64,000 nt of DNA from Candidatus Eiseniibacteriota bacterium. GTDB taxonomy: Bacteria; Orphanbacterota; Orphanbacteria; Orphanbacterales; Orphanbacteraceae. The position numbers were made by a program, and so were the translations under genes. Positions 16,163 through 24,964 of the stretch are shown piece after piece; within the stretch, counting starts at the first letter, position 1, and the number at the start of each line of letters is the position of its first letter. Under the pieces are notes generated by a model. That model searched no databases and was not told where the DNA came from. It worked only from the letters and a program-made list of their open reading frames with translations. The stretch lies in the NCBI GenBank assembly GCA_029262235.1, contig JAJCZU010000008.1:1-64000 (forward strand), in the 5' to 3' direction.

Positions 16163-18280
16163 TCAGTCGAGGGGCGTAAACCGGATCGCCTGCCCGCCGC
16201 CTGGCGCGAGAACGATCGTGAGATTCGTATCCGCGTCCACTTCCCGCTCTTCGATCACGTACGCATATGCGTTCGTCATCCAGTCGGCGTCCGCCGCGTC
16301 GCGATAGATCGTCGCGCGATACTTTCGCCCGGCATCGAGAAACGTGAGCGGCGTCGCGAGCGCGCGTCCTTCTTCGTCCGTCACGCTTCCGAGATACCAG
16401 TCGTCCGTTTGCCGGTCGAGTCGCGCGATCGTGACGAAATCGCCGATCGCGCCGTGCACCACCTTCGTGGCGCGCCAGTCGGTCGGCACATCTTTGATGA
16501 ACGCGAACGCGTCGGGCCGCTTCTCGTAGTTCTCGGGGAGATCGGCCGCCATCTGGAGCGGGCTGTAGATCACGACGTAAAGCGCAAGCTGCTTCGCGAG
16601 GGTCGTATTCACGCGGTTCCGGGGCCGGTACTCGTCAAAATGCAGATCGAAGATCCCGGGCGTAAAGTCCATGGGGCCCGCCAGCAGACGCGTGAACGGC
16701 AGGATGGTCGTGTGATCAGGCGGATTGCCGCCGTCTCCGGACCACGCGTTGTACTCCTGACCGCGGGCGCCCTCGCGCGTCATCATGTTCGGCCATGTGC
16801 GCCGGATTCCGGTCGCCTTCACAGGTTCGTGCACGTCGAGCATCACGTGACGCGCCGCGGCGGTTTCGATCACGCGCCGAAAATGTTCGATCATGAACTG
16901 TCCGTAGTGCCACTCCCCCGGCGGAACGCTCTTCCCAGCCGGCTGCTGGACGTCCGGGTCGTTGCTGACGTACCCGGTCTTGACCGCACACACTCCTCCC
17001 CGCTCGCACATCGCGAACGCGTCGGCCATCTGCTCTTCGTAGTTCTCGATCGCGGCGCCCGTTTCATGATGGCCGATAAGTCGCACGCCTTTTCGCGACG
17101 CATAGCGCGTGAGCATCTCCCAGTCGAAATCGCGATGCGGTTCCGAGAAGCGAAACGCGTTGCCGTTCCGGAACCAGTCGCCGTCCCAGCCCACGTTCCA
17201 TCCTTCGACCAGGACGCCCGAAAATCCGTGCCGCGCGGCGAAATCGAGATACCGTTTCGTGTTCGCCGTCGTCGCCCCATGCTTCGTCCCGCTCCCCCAC
17301 GTCGACTTCCCGAGATGCATCTCCCACCAGATCCCGACGTATTTGCCAGGCTCGATCCAGGAAACGTCGTTGATTCGGTTCGGTTCGTTGAGATTCAAAA
17401 TCAGGGGCGATTCGATGAGTCCGCCCGGCGTATCGCTGACCTGCACCGTTCGCCACGGGGAGCGCATCGGAAGCGCGGCGCGCACGAGATCGCCGTTCGA
17501 CCAGGGCGCGAGATCGGCCTTGAGCCCGACGGCATTGCGGGAGTCGCCTGCGGATTCGTTCGGCTCGGCGGCCCGGCGCAGGCTCATGCCGGCGTAGTTC
17601 GTTAGAGCCGCTTCGTGAATGCTGAGGAACAGATTGTCCCCGCACTGCAGCGTGAGCGGCGTGTGCGCCACCGTGATACTGCTTGCGCGTGTCTTGTTCG
17701 TCAGATACTCGTACCGGTTGTTCTGATACGACTCGATCCACCACGCCGCGGGATCGTTCGGCAGCACGAACTCCGTGACTTCGTCCTGAACGAGAACGGA
17801 ATCGCGCCCGTCGATCGCGGAGATTTCGTAACGAAAGCCGACGCCGTCGTCGAACACACGAAAGCGAACGGTGAGGCGCGTGACGGGCGGAAGCGAACCA
17901 CGGCCGGGCGCGCGTGATGGACGCTCTTCGCTCTCGGTCGCCAGGTCGACGCGCAGCTCCCGATAGTGCGAGCGCACCACGCCGAACTCGCCCCAGACCT
18001 GGGTCCATGTCGTGTCGCGCGCGGCTCGGGCGGTATCAACAATCGCGAGTCCGCGCGTCAGATCCGCTTCGCGCAGAATGAGGCCGAGGCGCGAGCGAAT
18101 CAGCACGGGTTCGTCACCGCGCCGGATCGCGTACGACGGCACGCCGTCGCTCACTTCGATCTCCACGCGCAGATTTCCGGAAGGCGATGTAACGGTAAGG
18201 GGATTCGCCGCGGCCGCATGTACCGCAACGAGGCTCGCGAAGGAGGCGAGTAAAGTCATGATGATCCGAAGCGGGCTCAT
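16163..18280 (-). CDS. GH97 family glycoside hydrolase (SusB-like)
   Basis: 705 residues from ATG 18280; an upstream in-frame ATG 12 codons earlier lacks support. A signal peptide (IIMTLLASFASLVAVHAAAA) is followed by the GH97 N-terminal beta-sandwich (LTVTSPSGNLRVEIEVSDG), a TIM barrel (WEMHLGKSTWG, VLVEGWNVGWDG, IGHHETGAAIENYE, LDVHEPVKATGIRRTWPN) and a C-terminal beta domain. GH97 includes inverting alpha-glucosidases and retaining alpha-galactosidases. The VKTGYV segment suggests the inverting SusB-like branch, because the retaining branch has an Asp nucleophile near there; this is inference. It acts on oligosaccharides in the periplasm. No sus-type transporter lies nearby. Confidence 0.9.
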   Translation of the reverse strand: MSPLRIIMTLLASFASLVAVHAAAANPLTVTSPSGNLRVEIEVSDGVPSYAIRRGDEPVLIRSRLGLILREADLTRGLAIVDTARAARDTTWTQVWGEFGVVRSHYRELRVDLATESEERPSRAPGRGSLPPVTRLTVRFRVFDDGVGFRYEISAIDGRDSVLVQDEVTEFVLPNDPAAWWIESYQNNRYEYLTNKTRASSITVAHTPLTLQCGDNLFLSIHEAALTNYAGMSLRRAAEPNESAGDSRNAVGLKADLAPWSNGDLVRAALPMRSPWRTVQVSDTPGGLIESPLILNLNEPNRINDVSWIEPGKYVGIWWEMHLGKSTWGSGTKHGATTANTKRYLDFAARHGFSGVLVEGWNVGWDGDWFRNGNAFRFSEPHRDFDWEMLTRYASRKGVRLIGHHETGAAIENYEEQMADAFAMCERGGVCAVKTGYVSNDPDVQQPAGKSVPPGEWHYGQFMIEHFRRVIETAAARHVMLDVHEPVKATGIRRTWPNMMTREGARGQEYNAWSGDGGNPPDHTTILPFTRLLAGPMDFTPGIFDLHFDEYRPRNRVNTTLAKQLALYVVIYSPLQMAADLPENYEKRPDAFAFIKDVPTDWRATKVVHGAIGDFVTIARLDRQTDDWYLGSVTDEEGRALATPLTFLDAGRKYRATIYRDAADADWMTNAYAYVIEEREVDADTNLTIVLAPGGGQAIRFTPLD

Positions 18281-18286
18281 GTCCGT

Positions 18287-18292
18287 AGTGTA
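18287..18292 (-). promoter_or_regulatory. -10 box of the GH97 gene (TACACT)
   Basis: TACACT on the minus strand ends six bases before ATG 18280. No Shine-Dalgarno and no clear -35 are seen. The spacing matches the other leaderless-type starts in this window. Confidence 0.45.
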
Positions 18293-18367
18293 ACGCGGCG
18301 CGAAGCCGCAATCCACGTCTCATGGCGGGTCCGGGAGGGCGCTCCCCCGCACGATTCCCTGTGTCGT

Positions 18368-18373
18368 GTATAA
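18368..18373 (+). promoter_or_regulatory. Possible -10 box of the beta-helix gene (TATAAT)
   Basis: A perfect TATAAT 42 bases before ATG 18416. The -35 region is GC-rich and matches poorly. Confidence 0.4.
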
Positions 18374-18415
18374 TGGAAAGCACGCGAAGCTCCTCCGCGC
18401 CCCGACAGGATCGCC

Positions 18416-19636
18416 ATGAAGACTCTCTCGTCCGCCATTTCCTGCGCCCTCGCCGTTCTTCGTGTCCCGGTCCTTCTCTGCCTTCCGGCCATTCTCGGCG
18501 CCCCCCTCGCCGCGCCCGCCATGCATGCGGCCGCCGCCACCACGTGGTACGTGCTGCCCGACTCGACAGGCGATGCGCCTACGATTCAGGCGGCGATCGA
18601 CTCGGCGACGGCCGGCGATTCGATTCTGGTCGCCGCGGGGCACTATTTCGTGATTCTCGACGCGGTCTTCAAAGACGACATCGTTCTCGTCAGCGAGTCC
18701 GGGCCCGCGGCTACGATTCTCGACGCGCTCCCCGCGATGAACCCGCAGTCACGGCAGGTGCTCCGCATCAGCTTTTCAGACAATTTCACGGTGGAAGGGT
18801 TCACGATGCAGAACGCGAAGCCGGTCCTCATTCCGAATAACGAAGGCGGCGGCATTCGCATCACGGCATCGCGCGCGTTCGTTCGCAACAACGTGATTCG
18901 CGCCAACCAGATAATGAGAGGCGGCGCGATTGCTTTCGACCTGAACTGCAGCGGGTGTGCGGGAAGTATTGTCGAAGGGAACACGTTCGAGGACAATCTG
19001 GGCGGCCACACGGCGGGCATCTATTCCGTAAACGGCGACGGACCGATCACGATTCGCGACAACGTGTTCACGGGGCAGACGAGCCAGTATACGGTCTACT
19101 TTTCGGGAACCACTCTCGACCTCGAGAACAATACGTTTGACGGGAACAGTTCGTCCGTGGCGTGCGTTTCAATCAGCTCGGCATCGACCGCGTCGGGCAA
19201 CGTGATCGTGAGCGACATCGCCGACGGCATCGTTACCGACGGCGCCACGCTCACCAACAACACGGTGGCCGGCTGCGTGACCGGAATCCGCGTCACGAAC
19301 GGTTCCGCGAGCAATAACATCGCGTACGAAAACGAGACCGGCATCGTCTGCGAGAACAGCACGCTGCAGTGTAACGACGCGTTCGGAAGCGCGACCGCCG
19401 ACTACGACACCACGCTCTGCGCGGGGCTGACTTCGTCGAACATCGCGCTCGACCCGCTCTTCTGCGGCGCGCAGGCGGGCGACTTCAGCCTCGCGTCGGA
19501 ATCACCGTGTGCGCCCGCGCAGGCAGGCGCGTGCGGCCTGATCGGTGCACGCCCCGTGAGCTGCACGGCAACGGGCGTGGCAGCGGGCCGAAGCGAATCG
19601 GCGACATGGTCCCGCGTCAAGTCTCTCTTCCGCTAG
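18416..19636 (+). CDS. Secreted right-handed beta-helix protein
   Basis: 406 residues. The first 40 are a long signal region ending AMHAAAA. Then TIQAAIDSATAGDSILVAAG, the usual opening of pectate-lyase-like parallel beta-helix proteins, leads into repeated short strands (IRDNVFTG, LENNTFDG, ASGNVIV, LTNNTVAG). The C-terminus has a Cys-rich segment (LCAGL, LFCGAQAG) and no clear sorting domain. Such proteins bind or cleave polysaccharides, but no catalytic site can be named. It is divergent from the GH97 gene, which may hint at shared carbohydrate work. Confidence 0.8.
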   Translation: MKTLSSAISCALAVLRVPVLLCLPAILGAPLAAPAMHAAAATTWYVLPDSTGDAPTIQAAIDSATAGDSILVAAGHYFVILDAVFKDDIVLVSESGPAATILDALPAMNPQSRQVLRISFSDNFTVEGFTMQNAKPVLIPNNEGGGIRITASRAFVRNNVIRANQIMRGGAIAFDLNCSGCAGSIVEGNTFEDNLGGHTAGIYSVNGDGPITIRDNVFTGQTSQYTVYFSGTTLDLENNTFDGNSSSVACVSISSASTASGNVIVSDIADGIVTDGATLTNNTVAGCVTGIRVTNGSASNNIAYENETGIVCENSTLQCNDAFGSATADYDTTLCAGLTSSNIALDPLFCGAQAGDFSLASESPCAPAQAGACGLIGARPVSCTATGVAAGRSESATWSRVKSLFR

Positions 19637-19663
19637 AAAAGAACTTCCGACAGATTCTACTGC

Positions 19664-20653
19664 CTATTGATTGGCGTGCTGTTTTCCCGCGATCGTATCG
19701 AGGTACCGCTTCACGCCCTCTTCGACGGACGCGAACGGTTGGTCGTAGCCTGCGGCGCGAAGCGCGGTGAGGTCGGCTTCGGTGTAGTTCTGATAGCTAC
19801 CGCGGAGTGAGTCGGGGAACGGGATGTACTTGATTTTGCCCCGGCCGCGCCAGTCGATCACGGCGCGCGCCACATCGTTGAACGGCTGCGCGCGTCCCGT
19901 GCCCACGTTGAAGATGCCCGAGCGCTCGGCGTGGTCCAGAAACCACAGGTTCACGGCAACGGCGTCTTCCACATAAACGAAGTCGCGTTTCTGCTCGCCG
20001 TCCCCGTAGCCGCCGCTCCCCGCGAAGAGCCGCACTTCGTCCCCTTCCTGCAGTTGATTGTGCAGGTGAAACGCCACGCTCGCCATCGACTCTTTATGCT
20101 GTTCGCGCGGACCGTACACATTGAAGTAGCGCATGCCGACGACGGGCGACCCGGACGTTTCGTGATTCAGCGGACCGCTGCCGCCCCACCCGCGATCGTT
20201 TCGTACATAGCGGTCGAACAGGAACTTCGAGTACGCGTACACGTTAACGGGACTCTCGCAGGCGGGATCCTCACGAAATGTTTCGCCGTGCCCGTAAACG
20301 CTGGCCGACGACGCATAGAAGAACGGAACGCCGGCTTCCGTGCAGACATGATAGAGGCGTTTCGAGTACTCGTAGTTCCGCTGCATCATCATGCGGCCGT
20401 CCCACTCGGTGGTTGCCGAGCAGGCGCCTTCATGAAAGACCGCGCGAATCCGTTTCGTGGCGCCCGGCGATTCGATGCGCGGGAAGAGATCGTCCCGATC
20501 CCAGTAGTCATGAATCGCGAGATCGGCGAGGTTGAAGATCTTGCGGCCGTCGGTGAGGTCGTCGACGACGATGACGTCCGTTTCGCCGCGCGCGTTCAGG
20601 GCGCGCACGATATTGCTGCCGATGAATCCGGCGCCGCCTGTTACGAGTATCAT
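19664..20653 (-). CDS. hldD: ADP-L-glycero-D-manno-heptose 6-epimerase
   Basis: 329 residues, extended SDR epimerase that makes the ADP-L,D-heptose used for the LPS inner core. The NAD site is [13 protein letters not shown] at the N-terminus; [19 protein letters not shown] and YASSASVYG match the HldD subfamily; the catalytic pair is in [10 protein letters not shown] (YxxxK). [11 protein letters not shown] and [10 protein letters not shown] are typical too. The gene is the last of a minus-strand set, 24 bases behind the DUF3179 gene, which follows ctaB. Its presence supports an outer membrane with heptose-containing LPS. Confidence 0.95.
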   Translation of the reverse strand: MILVTGGAGFIGSNIVRALNARGETDVIVVDDLTDGRKIFNLADLAIHDYWDRDDLFPRIESPGATKRIRAVFHEGACSATTEWDGRMMMQRNYEYSKRLYHVCTEAGVPFFYASSASVYGHGETFREDPACESPVNVYAYSKFLFDRYVRNDRGWGGSGPLNHETSGSPVVGMRYFNVYGPREQHKESMASVAFHLHNQLQEGDEVRLFAGSGGYGDGEQKRDFVYVEDAVAVNLWFLDHAERSGIFNVGTGRAQPFNDVARAVIDWRGRGKIKYIPFPDSLRGSYQNYTEADLTALRAAGYDQPFASVEEGVKRYLDTIAGKQHANQ

Positions 20654-20677
20654 GCTTTCATCCTAGCAGAAGGGGCT

Positions 20678-21724
20678 TCAGAACGTGTAAAGCGAATCGT
20701 CCGGAAACTGGGCGTGCCAGGCGAACCAGAGGGCGTAGCGCACGTTCGCGAGGCGCTTCGTGTCCGCGTCCCACACCGTGACCCGCGGCGGCCGCCCTTC
20801 GTACTCGAAGCGGTAGGCGCGCCCGCCGATCTCCTGGTCCCACCTGCCGTCAGGGCCTGCGGCGCGGGCGATATCGTCCAAGGGCAGGACCACGGCGCCA
20901 TCGCCTGCGGGAACGGCCACGATCGAGCTCTTGAGCGGGATCCCTTCGGGCGGGGGAAGAGGCTGCGCGGGAAAGCGCAGACGCTGCGAACCGTAATACG
21001 TGCCGTACGGCCGCTTCTTGTACATGTCGTAAAGCCCGGGGTCACGCGCGATCACCGTGGTCTCCGGATTCCAGCGCACCCAGTCGCCCCAGGTCGTGTA
21101 CGCGGCCGGAATCATCGCGAGCCTGGTCCCGGCCAGAGGGCCCGTAAGAGCTTTCCCCTGCAGCTGCGACCAGAGGCTTTCGTCCGGCACTTCCTCGCGG
21201 CGATCGAACATCAGCAGATTCGAGTCGTGCACTTTGCCCGACACACCGAACACGAGCCTTTCCGAGCCCACGTTCCGGTCGTAAATACCGACCGCGTCGG
21301 TGAGCGGGCTGTACGTCACCGCGATCGGCCGCCCGCCGAGCGTGTCGTTCACGATTTCGTGCCAGTTGAGCACGTCGATCGGATAGGCGCGCGCAGCATC
21401 GCCCACGCGAACGCCGATCACCCGGTCCCCGCCGACCAGATATTTACCGCGCCTTTTTTCGCCGAGTGCGTCGATTTCCTCGCGCGTCTGCAGAGCCGGC
21501 AGATTCATCGCCTTCAATCCGTCGCGCCCGAAGCCGGCATCGACGATTTCGTCGACAGGAACGATCGCCTGCGACAGGTCGAACGGCGGAAGCGTCCGCG
21601 ACACATTCGTGCTCTGTTCGAGAACGGGAATCAGGCGATAAAGCATCGCCGCGAGAATGACAACGAAGAGAAGAAGGAAGACAGTGCCGGCTCGCCCGAG
21701 CGAGACCTTTTTGCGGTCGGTCAT
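20678..21724 (-). CDS. DUF3179 membrane-anchored protein
   Basis: 348 residues. One N-terminal membrane anchor (AGTVFLLLFVVILAAMLYRL) precedes a periplasmic DUF3179 domain: YLVGGDRVIGVRVGDAARAY, VLNWHEIVNDTLGG and VTYSPLTDAVGIYDR. In most family members the site corresponding to SPLTDA is a Cys-containing CPLC-type motif; here there is no Cys, which is an oddity. Function is unknown for the family. The start overlaps the ctaB stop by four bases (ATGA), so the two are translationally coupled. Confidence 0.85.
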   Translation of the reverse strand: MTDRKKVSLGRAGTVFLLLFVVILAAMLYRLIPVLEQSTNVSRTLPPFDLSQAIVPVDEIVDAGFGRDGLKAMNLPALQTREEIDALGEKRRGKYLVGGDRVIGVRVGDAARAYPIDVLNWHEIVNDTLGGRPIAVTYSPLTDAVGIYDRNVGSERLVFGVSGKVHDSNLLMFDRREEVPDESLWSQLQGKALTGPLAGTRLAMIPAAYTTWGDWVRWNPETTVIARDPGLYDMYKKRPYGTYYGSQRLRFPAQPLPPPEGIPLKSSIVAVPAGDGAVVLPLDDIARAAGPDGRWDQEIGGRAYRFEYEGRPPRVTVWDADTKRLANVRYALWFAWHAQFPDDSLYTF

Positions 21725-22698
21725 TCGGGACGGGAGGTGGCGGATGCCGGAGTTTCGTCCGTGTCGACGATGGCGGCCGTATCGCCGGGATCGGTGACTG
21801 CGATCCGTTCGCTCGTGTACACGCCGCGCGCTTCGACGATCGGGATCGGGCCACGGTCAGCCACCATGAGCCCGAGCAGTACGGGCAGATAGAGCAGCGA
21901 CGCGAAGAACAGGCCGCGTGCTTCTTTCTGGCCCTTGCTGCGCATGAACTTGATGCCGAGGTGCGTCATCATGAGGCCGAGCAGAAACGCGCCGATGCCG
22001 AAAAAGACGCCGGCCATGCCGGCCGCGACAGCGACGATGCCGATCGGAATGAGTGCGAGCGAATAGAGAAGCGACATGCGCACGGTGGAGCGGCCGCTCG
22101 GGTCGATGACGCTCAGCATGGCGTATCCGCCGCGCTCGTAATCTTCGCGATACATCCAGGCCAGCGACAGAAAATGCGGGATCTGCCAGACGAAGAGCAC
22201 CGCGGCCAGTACGAGCGCGCCGAAGTCGATCCGTCCCGTGCTCGCGACCCAGCCGATCATCGGCGGAATCGCACCGACAACGGCGCCGACCAGCGTGTTC
22301 AGCGAGCTGTACGCCTTGAGCGGCGTATAAATCAGCACGTAGAGCAGAATGCAGTAAAGCGCGAGTTCGGCCGGTTTGGGGCCGACCGCGAAGAACAGGA
22401 TCGCGAGGCCCGCGAGGCCCGTTACGAGCGCGAAGAGCGACGCGTGCAGGACGCCGATCTCGCCGGCCGGGATCGGGCGTTTCTTCGTCCGAAGCATCAG
22501 CGCGTCGCGATCGCGTTCCATGACCATGTTGAACGCCCCCGCGCCGCCGGCCACGAGGGCCGTGCCGAGCACGGTCGCGAATAGAAGCCCCCACCGCACA
22601 CGCTCTTCCGGCACGATGAAGCCGACGGCCGCGGTCATGACCACGAGCGAAGACAGTCGTGCTTTCGCCAGTTCGCTGTAAATGCGGAGCAGTTTCAT
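21721..22698 (-). CDS. ctaB: Protoheme IX farnesyltransferase (heme O synthase)
   Basis: 325 residues, UbiA-type prenyltransferase of the inner membrane that farnesylates heme b to heme O for cytochrome oxidases. The Asp-rich motif is NMVMERDRDALMLRTKKRP; further signatures are YTPLKAYSSLNTLVGAVVGA (IPPMIGW after it) and FVWQIPHFLSLAWMYREDY. I start at ATG 22698, with AAGGA four bases upstream, rather than the TTG four codons earlier. A roughly 30-residue Thr/Asp-rich tail after the last helix is unusual. It stands divergent to ctaA, so heme A synthesis is gathered here. Confidence 0.95.
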   Translation of the reverse strand: MKLLRIYSELAKARLSSLVVMTAAVGFIVPEERVRWGLLFATVLGTALVAGGAGAFNMVMERDRDALMLRTKKRPIPAGEIGVLHASLFALVTGLAGLAILFFAVGPKPAELALYCILLYVLIYTPLKAYSSLNTLVGAVVGAIPPMIGWVASTGRIDFGALVLAAVLFVWQIPHFLSLAWMYREDYERGGYAMLSVIDPSGRSTVRMSLLYSLALIPIGIVAVAAGMAGVFFGIGAFLLGLMMTHLGIKFMRSKGQKEARGLFFASLLYLPVLLGLMVADRGPIPIVEARGVYTSERIAVTDPGDTAAIVDTDETPASATSRPE

Positions 22699-22829
22699 AG
22701 CGTCCTTCAATGGCCCGAATCAAGGGATAAAAAGATCGGGGACCGCGCTGGTCACCCACGGATCAAACGAGTATTCTCTCAAATGATAGAGGGCGGGAAC
22801 GGCTTAAGCAAGGGGATCCACGGAGAATC

Positions 22830-24206
22830 ATGACGACGGAAACGGGAATCGAGAAAGAGGCCGTGATCGGGCCTGGAACACCATTCGAAGAGGGTGCCGC
22901 AGGAGGCGCCACGATCGTGCCGCACGGCGAAAAGGGGCGGATTCTGGCCGCGGGCTTCGGAACAACGGTCGCGATGTGGGCGATCGGCTATATCACCCAT
23001 ATGCCGGCGGTATCGGTACCGCAATGGCTCACGGTCACTCTTCTCGGCGCGATTCTCGTGCTCGGCGGGTTTCGCGGCGCGCGGGCCACGGGCGAAGGGC
23101 TCATGGCGGGCGTCAAGACGGGCCTTCTCTCGTCGCTCCTGAACCTCCTTGTACTCGGCAGCCTGCTCGGCGGCAACGAGCCCGGGGCGATCGTCCCGAG
23201 CGCCATGATCATGATTCCCGGCTTTCTGGTGGCGGGTGCGCTGCTCGCCGGAATCGGCGGCGCGATAGCAGGCAAGGGCGCCCCGCAGAACCCGAACGGC
23301 ACAGGCGCCTTTGCCGGCGTCGGCGCAATGGCGACACTGCTGCTGCTGGTCGCCGGCGGCATCGTCACGAGCCAGCAGGCGGGCCTGGCGGTCGTCGACT
23401 GGCCGAACTCATTCGGCTACAACATGTTCCTGTATCCGTTGTCGCGCATGAGCGGCGGCGTCTTCTACGAACACGCGCACCGCCTTCTCGGCTCGCTCGT
23501 CGGCATCACGACGCTCGTGCTCGCGTACCAGGTCTTTCGTGTCGACCGGCGCGGCTGGGTCAAGGGAATGGCGGCCGTCGCCGTCGCACTCGTGGTCGTT
23601 CAGGGAATCATGGGCGGCCTGCGCGTCACGGGCACGCCCACGCTCAGCACCGCCGAAGCGGACATGGCGCCGAGCATCGAACTCGCCGTCGCGCACGGAA
23701 TCATGGGCCAGGTCTTCTTCGGACTCATGGTCGCGCTCACGCTCGTGCTCTCCACCCGCTGGTTCACGAACGGACCGGCTGTCCGCGTGAAAACCGCCGG
23801 GATGGAGCGCTCGCTCTCGCTCGTCTTCCTGATCTTCGTGGTCGTGCAGATCGCGCTCGGCGCCGTTCTCAGACACATGAACAGCGGGCTCCTTTCGCAC
23901 ATCGGCATGTCCGTGCTCGTACTCGGACTCGCCGTGTTCGTCGGCATGCGGGCGCTCAGCCTCTACGAAATCGCCCCGCGCATACGCAAGACCGGGATCG
24001 CCATCCTCGGGATCACGGGTATTCAGTTTCTGCTCGGATTCGCGGCGCTCGCGGCTGTCGGTGTCGAACCTTCGCCCGGCGGGCCGACGTCATCCGATCT
24101 CTGGATGACGACGCTGCACCAGGCACTCGGCGCGGTTCTGCTCGCTCACGCCGTCATGCTCTACGCGTGGACAAGACGGGCGATCGAACCCATGGGCGAC
24201 CGGTGA
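22830..24206 (+). CDS. ctaA: Heme A synthase (CtaA/COX15 type) with extended N-terminus
   Basis: 458 residues with Shine-Dalgarno GGAG close before ATG. The C-terminal 290 residues are a COX15-type heme A synthase: GGIVTSQQAGLAVVDWPNSF (about 178-197), the heme-binding FYEHAHRLLGSLVG, then VAHGIMGQVFFG, LLSHIGMSVLVLG and TLHQALGAVLLAHAV, each with the conserved His. It converts heme O to heme A in the inner membrane. The first 170 residues are extra: a charged start, then about four predicted membrane helices (VTLLGAILVLGGFRGARATG and following) not found in usual CtaA. Length exceeds the usual 300-350. Confidence 0.9.
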   Translation: MTTETGIEKEAVIGPGTPFEEGAAGGATIVPHGEKGRILAAGFGTTVAMWAIGYITHMPAVSVPQWLTVTLLGAILVLGGFRGARATGEGLMAGVKTGLLSSLLNLLVLGSLLGGNEPGAIVPSAMIMIPGFLVAGALLAGIGGAIAGKGAPQNPNGTGAFAGVGAMATLLLLVAGGIVTSQQAGLAVVDWPNSFGYNMFLYPLSRMSGGVFYEHAHRLLGSLVGITTLVLAYQVFRVDRRGWVKGMAAVAVALVVVQGIMGGLRVTGTPTLSTAEADMAPSIELAVAHGIMGQVFFGLMVALTLVLSTRWFTNGPAVRVKTAGMERSLSLVFLIFVVVQIALGAVLRHMNSGLLSHIGMSVLVLGLAVFVGMRALSLYEIAPRIRKTGIAILGITGIQFLLGFAALAAVGVEPSPGGPTSSDLWMTTLHQALGAVLLAHAVMLYAWTRRAIEPMGDR

Positions 24207-24961
24207 GCTTCACGCGCACGCTCTTCTTCCGCCGCCCGATCGCGGCCACAGTCCCGGGCGCCATCATGGCCGCCGTCCTCGCGAGCGGCTCCCCCTCCCC
24301 GGCCCTTGCCGGCGGCTTCAACCTCGGAGCAGGCGAGTTCGGCATCGGCATCGGCAACACGGTGCGCCATACCGGCATACGGCTGAACGCGGTCGATCAG
24401 GATGTCGAACGCGTGAACGGACTCAACCTCACTCTATGGAGACCGGGCGAGAACCCGGACCTCGTCGTAACCGGCATCGGCGCGGGGATCGTGGGTCCCG
24501 ACGGCGCGGACCTGCGCGGCATCATGCTCGGTGGCTACGGTGTCGACGCGGAGCGCGTCACGGGAATCGCGCTCGGCGTGCTGGCGGTCGGGATCGACGA
24601 AATGCGCGGGATCGCGGTCGCCCCGATCGGCGCCGGCTTCGGAGGAATGACGGGGCTCGCGGTCGGAGGAATCTTCGCAGGCGGAGCGGAAATGAGCGGC
24701 ATCACGATCGGGGGGCTCGGCGCGGGCGGCGTCAAGATGCACGGCATCACCGCAGGCGGCTTCGCGATCCTGGCCGACCAGATCCGGGGGGCGGGGATCA
24801 CCCTCGGTTATCTGAAGGCAAAGGAACAGCGCGGCATCAGCATCGCGCTCTTCAACCGCGTGCGCGATCTGCAGGGCGTGCAGATCGGTCTTCTGAATTA
24901 CGCAGGCAACAACCCCGCGCCCTTCCGCTGGCTTCCCCTGCTCAACCTGCACATCGATTGA
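24203..24961 (+). CDS. Exported glycine-rich short-repeat protein, function unknown
   Basis: 252 residues from a GTG that overlaps the ctaA stop (GTGA), so it is coupled to ctaA. The signal peptide ends SPALAG. The mature part is a series of short repeats around (R/M)-G-I-x-(L/V)-G-x-(G/A): RGIMLGGYG, TGIALGVLAVG, RGIAVAPIGAGFG, TGLAVGGIFAGG, SGITIGGLGAGG, HGITAGGFA and RGISIALFN, closing with LQGVQIGLLNYAGNNP. The pattern resembles LA_2272-type surface repeats of Leptospira and might form a solenoid or barrel. It lacks catalytic residues. Its link to heme A synthesis is unknown. Confidence 0.7.
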   Translation: MSFTRTLFFRRPIAATVPGAIMAAVLASGSPSPALAGGFNLGAGEFGIGIGNTVRHTGIRLNAVDQDVERVNGLNLTLWRPGENPDLVVTGIGAGIVGPDGADLRGIMLGGYGVDAERVTGIALGVLAVGIDEMRGIAVAPIGAGFGGMTGLAVGGIFAGGAEMSGITIGGLGAGGVKMHGITAGGFAILADQIRGAGITLGYLKAKEQRGISIALFNRVRDLQGVQIGLLNYAGNNPAPFRWLPLLNLHID

Positions 24962-24964
24962 CGC

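Noticed and set aside
19931-21892. A 653-codon plus-strand frame opposite hldD and the DUF3179 gene.
   Set aside because: The minus-strand genes carry family motifs; this frame does not.
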